Assembly: GCA_903831865.1 (NCBI GenBank)
Contig: CAIKZH010000099.1
Span: 1 to 37,670, forward strand
DNA: 37,670 nt
Origin: an uncultured Coriobacteriia bacterium
Lineage (GTDB): Bacteria > Actinomycetota > Coriobacteriia > Anaerosomatales > PALSA-660
Reading direction: 5' to 3'
The position numbers were made by a program, and so were the translations under genes. This document shows positions 24,275 to 30,916 of the stretch, in pieces (the stretch's first letter is position 1; each line of letters opens with the position of its first letter). Below the pieces are notes generated by a model. That model was not told the origin of the DNA, searched no databases, and was given only the letters and a program-made list of their open reading frames with translations.

Positions 24275-25018
24275 CTACTGAAGTGCGAACACGACCGTCA
24301 TCTGCGCCGATGCAGTGACCCTGCCCGGTGACACGTTCGGCGCGATGGTGGCCTTCTGCGCCGCGAGGTATTGGAAGCTCACACCGGCGCCGAGTCCTCC
24401 GACCAAGCTGTTCGCGTACGGTGAGCTCGAAGACCGAGTCACATCGCTCACGCTCACCACGCGCCCGAGACCGCGTCCGGCCGACTTGGCCATCACCGAC
24501 GCTCGGGTCCTCGCGTCCTTCATGGCGGCGGCGATCGCCCGCGCCTGCACCGACCTCTGATCGACGAGTGAGAAGTCGGGGCCGGAGATGCCCGATGCGC
24601 CTGCACGGGTGGCTTCGGCGACGAACTTCCCGAGCTTGTCCAGCTGCTTCGTCGTGATCTTCAGCGCCTGGTTTGCCTGGTAACTGCTGCCGCGGGGGCC
24701 GCCCTGCTGATAGACGGAGACCTGCTGGGTCTGCAGCTCCGCGTCGCTGAGCCCGGCCGCCTTCAGGGCCACGACGAGCCTGTCCATCGCCTTCGTGGCG
24801 CTGTTCATCGCGTCGGACGAACTGCGTGCGTGTGCGTTGACGCTCATGGACAGCGTGGCGCGGTCCGGTGCGGAGCTGCCCGTTCCGGAGCCAGTGACCG
24901 TCACGGTGTCCGGCGCCGCGCCGCCTGTATTGACCACAGTCGTGGTGCATCCGGCGGTCGCAAGAAGAGCGATGAGAACGACGGCGGTCAAGAGTCCCGC
25001 TGAGTTTCTCGTGCGCAT
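24275..25018 (-). CDS. SIMPL-domain (DUF541) lipoprotein
   Basis: A 247-residue exported lipoprotein. The signal peptide has a basic start (MRTRN), a hydrophobic core and a lipobox LATAGC with the lipidated cysteine at C24. The rest is a SIMPL/DUF541 domain (oxidative-stress/BP26-like family): VTVTGSGTGSSAPDRATLSMSV near the start, then ALKAAGLSDAELQTQQVSVY, ISGPDFSLVDQRSVQARAIAAAMKDAR and TASAQMTVVFAL at the end. BP26 homologues form periplasmic channel-like oligomers; the physiological role is unclear. The start at 25018 has aggggggatc about seven bases upstream, and further upstream sequence lacks a signal peptide. Confidence 0.88.
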   Translation of the reverse strand: MRTRNSAGLLTAVVLIALLATAGCTTTVVNTGGAAPDTVTVTGSGTGSSAPDRATLSMSVNAHARSSSDAMNSATKAMDRLVVALKAAGLSDAELQTQQVSVYQQGGPRGSSYQANQALKITTKQLDKLGKFVAEATRAGASGISGPDFSLVDQRSVQARAIAAAMKDARTRASVMAKSAGRGLGRVVSVSDVTRSSSSPYANSLVGGLGAGVSFQYLAAQKATIAPNVSPGRVTASAQMTVVFALQ

Positions 25019-25158
25019 GGCGATCCCCCCTCTGAGTGGCGCGGCGCGCCACGCGTGTGGCGTCAGTCTATTCGACGGCAACGGGAGACGGATGGTTCGC
25101 AGGCGAGCAGGTCAGGAGTCGGGCCTGCGATCCTGTCAGCCGTGGGTAAAGATGCTGC

Positions 25159-25671
25159 ATGCCGCCTCTGCTGCTTCACGGAGATCGCGTCACCCTGCGG
25201 CCCCTCGGGGAGTCGGACCTTCCGAGACTGCTCGGCATCCTGCTGGAGCCGGGGGTCAGCGAGTGGTGGCCCGACTACACCCTCTCGCGACTGCGGGCCG
25301 ACACGCTGGAAAGCGCTGGCGTCACCTCGCTCGTCATCGAGCTGGACGGTGAGACGATCGGCCTGGTCATGCTCACGGAGGAGACGGACCCGCACTACGA
25401 ATCGGCCGGCATCGACATCGCCATCGACGCGATGCATCTTGATCGCGGTCGTGGGACGGATGCGTTGCGGATGCTGGCGGGCCACCTGTTCGACGTCCGC
25501 GGGCATCATCGCCTGACGATCGATCCAGCGGTCGCCAACCATCGTGCGATCGCCGCCTACGGAAAGGTGGGCTTCAGCTCCGTCGGGATCATGCGGGAAT
25601 ACGAGCTGGGCCCTGATCACACATGGCACGACAACCTGCTGATGGACATGCTCCCCAACGACCTGCGCTAG
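25159..25671 (+). CDS. GNAT-family N-acetyltransferase, AAC(6')-like
   Basis: A 170-residue soluble enzyme that transfers an acetyl group from acetyl-CoA to an amine. It begins with VTLRPLGESDLPRL and GVSEWWPDYT, the pattern of the aminoglycoside 6'-acetyltransferase-like branch. Core GNAT strand beta-4 contains AGIDIAIDAMHLDRGRGTDALR (the R-G-x-G-T pyrophosphate-binding turn), and the last motif has VANHRAIAAYGKVGF. The acceptor is not predictable, and resistance function should not be assumed. No strong Shine-Dalgarno site is visible before the ATG. The upstream SIMPL gene is divergent. Confidence 0.88.
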   Translation: MPPLLLHGDRVTLRPLGESDLPRLLGILLEPGVSEWWPDYTLSRLRADTLESAGVTSLVIELDGETIGLVMLTEETDPHYESAGIDIAIDAMHLDRGRGTDALRMLAGHLFDVRGHHRLTIDPAVANHRAIAAYGKVGFSSVGIMREYELGPDHTWHDNLLMDMLPNDLR

Positions 25672-26029
25672 GTTCAGGCCCCACGGATCGCAGGACGCAG
25701 TCGCGCTCCGACCCGTGGGGTACTCAGGAGATACGCCCTCGGGCGCATGCGGAGGCCCCGGTCTCCTCGCTACCATTGAGTCGTGCGGTCGACGCCCCGC
25801 GAGCATCTCTCGAGGCGAGCCGCGCGGGAAGGCACGCGTACGCCTCCGAGAGAGGCCGGACCCCCCTGGCCGAGTGATCCCGAAGCGTGCGCACACCTTC
25901 ATGAAGCGGACCGCGCCGGCCGAGACGCTCCGAGTCTCTCCTGGATACCCCTCCTCGGGTCGCCGCGGTCCGCTTCCTTGCGCGATGACGCCGCGCGGCC
26001 GCCATGCCGCCGGGTCATCTCTCGGACGG
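25672..26029. other. Intergenic region without a recognisable gene
   Basis: About 360 bases between the GNAT gene and the minus-strand TIM-barrel gene. Open frames exist on both strands but are Arg/Pro-rich and lack family or ribosome-binding-site support. CCCCACGG (25679-25686) can pair with CCGTGGGG (25713-25720) across a 26-base loop, a weak terminator candidate for the GNAT gene. I see nothing else. Confidence 0.4.
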
Positions 26030-27061
26030 CTACCAGCCTGCGTAGCTCATCCTGCGCCACTGCGCGGCGCTCGTCCCGGTCCAGCCGTAGAGGCTCGCCC
26101 CGTAGCAGGCGGAGTCACGTGCCGCGCGTGCGAAGGCGTCGGCCTCGATCACCGACGAGTCCTCGGATATGCCGCCGATCAGGTGGATCGGCGTCTGCGC
26201 GCAACCGGACTGAGAACGCAGTATCCGCACGTTGGCGGCGGTGTCCGCATAGACCGCACCGGCGCCGTGAGCGTGATACGTGTAGTAGCTCATCGGCAGG
26301 ATCACATCGTACGTCCGGGCGACCGACGCATAAGGGAACGTGGTCCAGCCGCCCTTCGCCTTTGCGAGGCCCACGGGTGACGGGATGATCGCCCCGAGCG
26401 GATACGACGGTCCCACCAGATCGCGGATCCTGGCGGAGAGCGCGGAGAGGCGGCTGTTGCGGGCGCTTTGCGACGAGACCTCGTGTGACTCGATGTCGAG
26501 GGCGAATGAATCGAAACGCTGACCGTCCGGAGTCGTGAAGTGGATCGCCTGCTCGATGCGCGAGTAGTCGAGGTCCGGGTGCGTCAAGTCAGGCAGGTAC
26601 CAGGCCACGATGCGCATCCGGTGAGAGTGCGCCGCGACGACGAAGGCGGCCAGCTGGCTCGGCATGCGGAGCGCCGAGGAGGAGTTGGAGTTGGCGGTCT
26701 CGATATAGAGCGTCCGGACGCCATGCCGGGCCATGTCGGTCACCGCCGCGGCCGGGCCGGCCCAGGCCCGGTCATCGTAGATATCGACCCAGCTGCCGAG
26801 TCCCCGGTACGCGTCGATGGCTGCGCCCTGGGACGCCGGCACGGGCGGCGTGCTCGGCTCGGCGGACGAGGTCACAGGATCGGCCGACGACTCCCGGGAG
26901 ACCACCACGGGGCGTTTGGTGCCTGTAGCAGCCGTCGTTCGGCCAAGAGGTCCGCCGCCCGCCGTCTGCAGGACCACCGCGATGCCCACCGCGATCACCG
27001 CGGCGGCCAGGACGAGATCCGCCAGTACGAGCAGGTGGCTGCTCAGGACGCGCCGCGGCAT
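26030..27061 (-). CDS. Membrane-anchored TIM-barrel (glycoside-hydrolase-like) protein
   Basis: A 343-residue exported protein. An N-terminal signal anchor covers about 9-33 (HLLVLADLVLAAAVIAVGIAVV) and is followed by a Ser/Pro/Thr linker to about 80. The rest is a (beta/alpha) barrel-like domain: GSWVDIYDD, HGVRTLYIETANSNS, HRMRIVAWYLPDL, then DSFALDIESHEV with acidic D189 and E191 placed like catalytic carboxylates, and YDVILPMSYYTY later. The order resembles GH18/GH25-like or DUF4015-type putative glycosidases. A role in exopolysaccharide or wall turnover is inference. Gaggag precedes the ATG by ten bases. Confidence 0.72.
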   Translation of the reverse strand: MPRRVLSSHLLVLADLVLAAAVIAVGIAVVLQTAGGGPLGRTTAATGTKRPVVVSRESSADPVTSSAEPSTPPVPASQGAAIDAYRGLGSWVDIYDDRAWAGPAAAVTDMARHGVRTLYIETANSNSSSALRMPSQLAAFVVAAHSHRMRIVAWYLPDLTHPDLDYSRIEQAIHFTTPDGQRFDSFALDIESHEVSSQSARNSRLSALSARIRDLVGPSYPLGAIIPSPVGLAKAKGGWTTFPYASVARTYDVILPMSYYTYHAHGAGAVYADTAANVRILRSQSGCAQTPIHLIGGISEDSSVIEADAFARAARDSACYGASLYGWTGTSAAQWRRMSYAGW

Positions 27062-27134
27062 GGCCGATGAGACTCCTCTTCGCCTTCAGGGACGGGGGAA
27101 CGTCCGATGCCTCACGAGGACCAGCGGGCCTCCG

Positions 27135-27437
27135 TCAACGGTCCGAGTGTCCTGCCTTGTAGAGCCCGAGGAAGTACCTGTGCGGGCCCGGCGTCCCAAA
27201 GGGCACGAAGGCCACCTCGTCGCCTGGACGGACCGGGTGGTCCAAGCCGAAGATCGTGTGGTTGCAGAACACCCCCTCGATCCTGTCCACCGGCAGCCCC
27301 ATGGCGCTGGCGAGCCGGCTCGCGCTGCAGCCCCCTTGCGGCAGGGGGACGGACTGCTCGCACGGCAGGTCGCGCTGGCGCTGGAACTCCCGCAGCACGC
27401 CGAACACACGAACGTTCACCTGCGGTCCCTGTGGCAT
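27135..27437 (-). CDS. MoaD/ThiS-like beta-grasp protein with atypical C-terminus
   Basis: A 100-residue protein that starts NVRVFGVLREFQ, the first beta strand and helix of MoaD/ThiS sulfur carriers. It continues SASRLASAMGLPVDRIEGVFCNH, the helix and strand typical of that fold, and reaches the final strand RPGDEVAFVPFGTPG. In sulfur carriers the chain stops at a Gly-Gly just after this strand. Here about 18 more residues follow (PHRYFLGLYKAGHSDR) and there is no terminal GG. ATG 27437 was chosen for gagaaggggg upstream. The gene is divergent from the AOR gene. Either it needs proteolytic processing, or it acts as a scaffold or regulator, or its sulfur carrier function is lost. Confidence 0.75.
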   Translation of the reverse strand: MPQGPQVNVRVFGVLREFQRQRDLPCEQSVPLPQGGCSASRLASAMGLPVDRIEGVFCNHTIFGLDHPVRPGDEVAFVPFGTPGPHRYFLGLYKAGHSDR

Positions 27438-27487
27438 CCCGAGCCCCCTTCTCCCAGCTTCTGCGCAACAGTATCCCTCGAGTGCCC

Positions 27488-27559
27488 GTGACACTTCAGC
27501 GCCGCTCCGCCTCCGTCCGACGACCGGATAGGCGACGGCAGCGGCAGGAACGCCGTCAC
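27488..27559 (+). promoter_or_regulatory. Structured element between the divergent MoaD-like and AOR genes
   Basis: Nested inverted repeats are visible on either strand. The outer pair is GTGAC (27488-27492) with GTCAC (27555-27559). Inside it GCCGCT (27501-27506) pairs with AGCGGC (27540-27545), then CGCCT (27508-27512) with AGGCG (27530-27534), then GTCCG (27515-27519) with CGGAT (27525-27529, one G-T) around loop acgac. Such an interrupted long hairpin in the 5' region of a molybdenum/tungsten enzyme could be a leader RNA or operator. I could not match it confidently to the Moco/Tuco riboswitch. Confidence 0.4.
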
Positions 27560-27665
27560 AGCGGGCATATACCTCTGCGGTAGGGAACCACCGGCATGGA
27601 TCCCGGCAGCTCTCCTGTCAGGACCCACAGTCGGGATGCATGTCCGGACGAAGGAGGGATGCAGC

Positions 27666-29438
27666 GTGCGTACGATCCTGCGAGTCGACATGTCAACGCT
27701 CCGCGTCACCAGTGAGCCTGTGCCCGAGCGTTGGAAGGACTTCGGGGGCCGGGCGCTCACCTCGGCGATCGTGTTCGAGGAGGTCCCCGCCGACGCTGAC
27801 CCGTTGGGACCGGCGAACAAGCTCATCATCGCCACGGGCCTTCTGGGCGGAACGACGGCCCCCAATGGCGGGCGGCTCTCCATCGGCGGCAAGAGCCCCC
27901 TCACGGGCGGGATCAAGGAGTCGAACGTCGGGGGACAGCTGGGGCACACGCTGGGTCACCTCGGGATCGCGGCTATCGTGGTCGAGGGCGCGGCGAAGAC
28001 CGGCCTGTACAGCCTCCTGATCGAGGCGGACGGCTCGGCCAAGCTGGAGCGCACGGACGACTGGGCCATGCTTGGCAACTACGCGCTGGCGGACAAGATC
28101 GCGGCCACCCGTCCCGAGGGCGACCGGTTCGCGACAGCATCGATCGGGCCCGCGGGTGAGAAGCGCCTCGCTGCGGCGTCCATCGCGGTGTCCGATCCCA
28201 AGGGCTACCCCAATCGTCACGCCGGCCGGGGAGGCCTGGGCGCGGTGATGGGCAGCAAGGGTCTGAAGGCCGTCATCGCGAGCGACCGGGGCGTCACCGG
28301 CGTTCCGGATCATGCGGACAAGGACGCGTTCGTCGCTGCGACGCGGAAGTTCGCGACCGCACTCAGGGAGCACCCGGTCAGCGGCGAGGGTCTTCCCACC
28401 TATGGCACGCAGGTGCTCACCAACATCATCAACGAGGCGGGGGGCTATCCGACCCGCAACTTCTCCGCCGGCCAGTTCGAGTTCGCCAGCGCCCTGTCTG
28501 GCGAGAACATGCGGGAGATCACTCTGGAGCGCGGCGGCAACGTCAAGCATGGGTGCCATTCGGGTTGCGTGATCCAGTGCTCGCGGTACTGGTACGACAA
28601 GGACGGCCACTACAAGACGAAGGGCATGGAGTACGAGTCTGTATGGTCGCTCGGTGCGGACTGCGGGATCGGTGACCTCGACGACGTTGCGGAACTCGAT
28701 CGCGCGTGTGGTGACATCGGCATCGACACGATCGAGATGGGTGCGACCCTCGCGGTCTACATGGAGTCGGGGGCGCTCGCCTTCGGCGACGCCAAGGGTG
28801 CGCTCGCCGCGCTCAAACAGGTCGGGACCGACAGTGAGCTCGGCACGACTCTCGGCAGCGGTGCCGGCGCGACCGGCAAGAAGTTCGGCGTCACGCGTGT
28901 CCCGACCGTGAAGAACCAGGCGATGCCCGCCTACGACCCGCGGCCGATCCAGGGTATCGGCGTCACGTACGCGACGTCCACCATGGGCGCGGACCACACC
29001 GCCGGATACGCCATCACGGCGAACGTCCTCGGAGTCGGCGGCAGCGTCGACCCTCTCAAGCCGGAGGGACAGGTCGCTCTGTCGCAGAGCCTTCAGATCG
29101 CCACGGCGATGCTGGACGCGATGGGGCTGTGCATCTTCGTCGCGTTCCCGGTGCTCGACAAGCCGGAGGCCTTCGAGGCGATCGTCGAGATGGCGACGGC
29201 TCACACGGGCAAGGACTGGAACGCCGACGAGCTCATGGGTCTCGGCAAGAAGGTCCTGACCTACGAGCGGCTCTTCAACAACCACGCGGGGTTCACCGCG
29301 GCCGACGACCGTCTGCCGGCGTACATGTACACCGAGAAGCTCCCCCCTCACAACGTGGTGTTCACGGTTCCCGATGCGGAGCTCGACACGATGTACGACT
29401 TCGTGGACGAGACCGCGATGGCGCTTCAGATCAGCTGA
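27666..29438 (+). CDS. Aldehyde:ferredoxin oxidoreductase family protein (tungstopterin enzyme)
   Basis: A 590-residue cytoplasmic enzyme of the AOR family, which oxidises aldehydes to acids with reduction of ferredoxin (or the reverse) at a tungsto-bispterin site. The N-terminal domain shows NKLIIATGLLGGTTAPNGG and GKSPLTGGIKESNVGG, the pterin-binding signature. The [4Fe-4S] ligands are C297, C301 and C305 (spacing C-x3-C-x3-C in CHSGCVIQC) plus C489 in DAMGLCIF. The C-x3-C-x3-C spacing differs from the C-x2-C-x3-C of classical AOR. GTG 27666 was chosen for aaggaggg seven bases upstream. It heads an operon with a MoaD-like carrier and an E1 enzyme. The actual substrate is not predictable. 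Confidence 0.92.
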   Translation: MRTILRVDMSTLRVTSEPVPERWKDFGGRALTSAIVFEEVPADADPLGPANKLIIATGLLGGTTAPNGGRLSIGGKSPLTGGIKESNVGGQLGHTLGHLGIAAIVVEGAAKTGLYSLLIEADGSAKLERTDDWAMLGNYALADKIAATRPEGDRFATASIGPAGEKRLAAASIAVSDPKGYPNRHAGRGGLGAVMGSKGLKAVIASDRGVTGVPDHADKDAFVAATRKFATALREHPVSGEGLPTYGTQVLTNIINEAGGYPTRNFSAGQFEFASALSGENMREITLERGGNVKHGCHSGCVIQCSRYWYDKDGHYKTKGMEYESVWSLGADCGIGDLDDVAELDRACGDIGIDTIEMGATLAVYMESGALAFGDAKGALAALKQVGTDSELGTTLGSGAGATGKKFGVTRVPTVKNQAMPAYDPRPIQGIGVTYATSTMGADHTAGYAITANVLGVGGSVDPLKPEGQVALSQSLQIATAMLDAMGLCIFVAFPVLDKPEAFEAIVEMATAHTGKDWNADELMGLGKKVLTYERLFNNHAGFTAADDRLPAYMYTEKLPPHNVVFTVPDAELDTMYDFVDETAMALQIS

Positions 29439-29452
29439 GGGAGAGCTCCACC

Positions 29453-29692
29453 GTGCAGATCGAGTTGGCGCTGTTCGCGAAGCTGTCCGCCCGCTACCCG
29501 GTCCCGGGTAGCGGGCGGGAGCCTCGCCCCCTCGAGATCGAGGACGGCACCAGAGTCGGCGCTCTCGTGGAGCGCATCGGCCTGGCCGCGGAGCCGCGAA
29601 TCACCTTCGTGAACGGTCGCCATGCCGCAGACGACCGTCTCCTGGCCGAGGGCGACCGGCTCGCCATCTTCCCTCCGATCGCGGGGGGCTAG
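29453..29692 (+). CDS. MoaD/ThiS-family sulfur carrier protein
   Basis: A 79-residue beta-grasp protein starting IELALFAKLSARYPV, with EDGTRVGALVERIGL as the central helix and ending FPPIAGG. The terminal Gly-Gly is the site that an E1 enzyme adenylates and converts to a thiocarboxylate, the sulfur donor for molybdopterin (or thiazole). GTG 29453 follows gagggagag by nine bases. It starts 14 bases after the AOR stop and ends 5 bases before the E1 gene, so all three are an operon. The partner is more likely the pterin pathway than thiamin, from context. Confidence 0.88.
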   Translation: MQIELALFAKLSARYPVPGSGREPRPLEIEDGTRVGALVERIGLAAEPRITFVNGRHAADDRLLAEGDRLAIFPPIAGG

Positions 29693-29697
29693 CAGCG

Positions 29698-30327
29698 ATG
29701 AGCGACCCATCGTCGCGTGCGGCCGCATGCCCGACGGACCAGGCCGAAGTGGTCGCACGTCTGTCCGCTTCGGCCGTCGGGATAATCGGGCTGGGTGGGC
29801 TCGGCTCGAACGCCGCGATGATGCTCGCCCGATCAGGAGTGCGCAGATTCGTGCTCGCCGACTTCGACCGCGTGGAGGGCGGCAACCTCAACCGGCAGCT
29901 CTACTTCGAGGACCAGATCGGACGGCCCAAGACCGACGCGCTCGCCGAGACCCTCAGACGCATCCAGCCGGGGATCGAACTGACGATCGTCGGCGAGCGC
30001 GTCGAGCCAGGCAACCTTGCGCGCTTGTTCGCGGGCGTCGATGTGCTGCTGGAGGCGGTCGACTCGGCGGAGGACAAGGCGATGATCGTGGCGACAGCCG
30101 CCGATGAGCTGCGCGACGTACCCCTTGTCTGGACGTCGGGACTTGCAGGCTGCGGGTCCGCCAACTCGATACGGACCCTGCGTGTCGGCGACGGGGTCTG
30201 GGTCGTCGGTGACCTGGAGGCCGACATCCGGGATGGACTGCCGCTGCTGGCCCCGCGGGTGATGGTGGCCGCCGCACACCAGGCGCATATCGCGGCGCGC
30301 ATCCTCCTCGGGATGCCGGACGCATAG
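29698..30327 (+). CDS. ThiF/MoeB/HesA-family E1-like adenylyltransferase
   Basis: A 209-residue soluble enzyme that would adenylate the C-terminal glycine of a sulfur carrier. The nucleotide-binding motif GLGGLGS lies at 31-37. ADFDRVEGGNLNRQ at 54-67 supplies the conserved Asp, Asn, Arg and Gln, followed by K78. The second half contains VDVLLEAVDSAEDK and LVWTSGLAGCGSANS. Only two cysteines exist, C11 and C152; the C-terminal zinc CxxC pairs and the rhodanese domain of long MoeB proteins are absent, matching the short ThiF type. It is five bases after the carrier gene, its probable substrate. It converges on the CMD gene. Confidence 0.88.
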   Translation: MSDPSSRAAACPTDQAEVVARLSASAVGIIGLGGLGSNAAMMLARSGVRRFVLADFDRVEGGNLNRQLYFEDQIGRPKTDALAETLRRIQPGIELTIVGERVEPGNLARLFAGVDVLLEAVDSAEDKAMIVATAADELRDVPLVWTSGLAGCGSANSIRTLRVGDGVWVVGDLEADIRDGLPLLAPRVMVAAAHQAHIAARILLGMPDA

Positions 30328-30346
30328 GTCTGGAGGGTCCGGCCGC

Positions 30347-30670
30347 TCACTTCGCGTCGTAGGCGCTCAGGGCGGCGGGGAGCGAGGAGATGACCCTCTG
30401 CCCCGCGGCGGGGAGGCCCACCAGCACGGCGCCGATGACCTCGTCGCGGCTGGCACCTGCCTGTCTGGCGGAGGCGACATGGAAGGGCACGCCGCTCTCC
30501 ATGCCGAGGGCGGCGAGGACCGCCAGGTACGCGAGCTCCTCGGTCTTCTTGTCCAAAGCGCTGGCGTCGTCCAGTCCCTTCACAGCCGACATCCAGACTG
30601 CAGCGTGCGCCGGCGCCTCCTGGCCGAACAGCCGGAAGGCCTCGCTGACGCCGATGGACCGGTCGCTCAT
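30347..30670 (-). CDS. Carboxymuconolactone decarboxylase (CMD/AhpD-fold) family protein
   Basis: A 107-residue helical protein of the CMD/AhpD fold: AFRLFGQEAPAHAAVWMSAV, then LDKKTEELAYLAVLAALGMESG, HVASARQAGASRDEVIGAVLVGLPAAG. The Cys pair of the peroxidase type AhpD is absent (the stretch is GMESGVPFH), so it is not a peroxidase of that kind. Function is likely a decarboxylase-like or unknown enzymatic role. AAGGAGT precedes the ATG by seven bases. It is convergent with the E1 gene, 20 bases apart. Confidence 0.82.
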   Translation of the reverse strand: MSDRSIGVSEAFRLFGQEAPAHAAVWMSAVKGLDDASALDKKTEELAYLAVLAALGMESGVPFHVASARQAGASRDEVIGAVLVGLPAAGQRVISSLPAALSAYDAK

Positions 30671-30916
30671 GCTCAGCACTCCTTCAGATGCGATGCACGA
30701 TCTGACGGCTCCATTGTGGCATCGGACCGTTCGGCGGCGCGCGAGCCGTTCGGGGCACGCCGCTTGCATCGCGTCGCTCATGCGCCCGGCCGTCGGGGCC
30801 GATGTGGATAGGGGCTCTGCGGACGCGTGGACAGACCGCGTCGCACCTGATGCAGGCCGCGGTAGTGAACCGACTCGGAAGACGACGCCGTCCACGGGTG
30901 GCTCGCAAGGAAGGCA

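Noticed and set aside
25159-25671. Aminoglycoside resistance gene call for the GNAT protein
   Set aside because: The similarity to AAC(6') enzymes is only at the level of the subfamily pattern; many such proteins have other acceptors.
25724-26005. Minus-strand frame of 93 codons in the gap after the GNAT gene
   Set aside because: Arg-rich composition, no Shine-Dalgarno site and no hydrophobic or family pattern.
27693-29351. Open minus-strand frame of about 550 codons opposite the AOR gene
   Set aside because: Same reason: no recognisable domain, and the AOR frame is fully supported by its cluster ligands and motifs.
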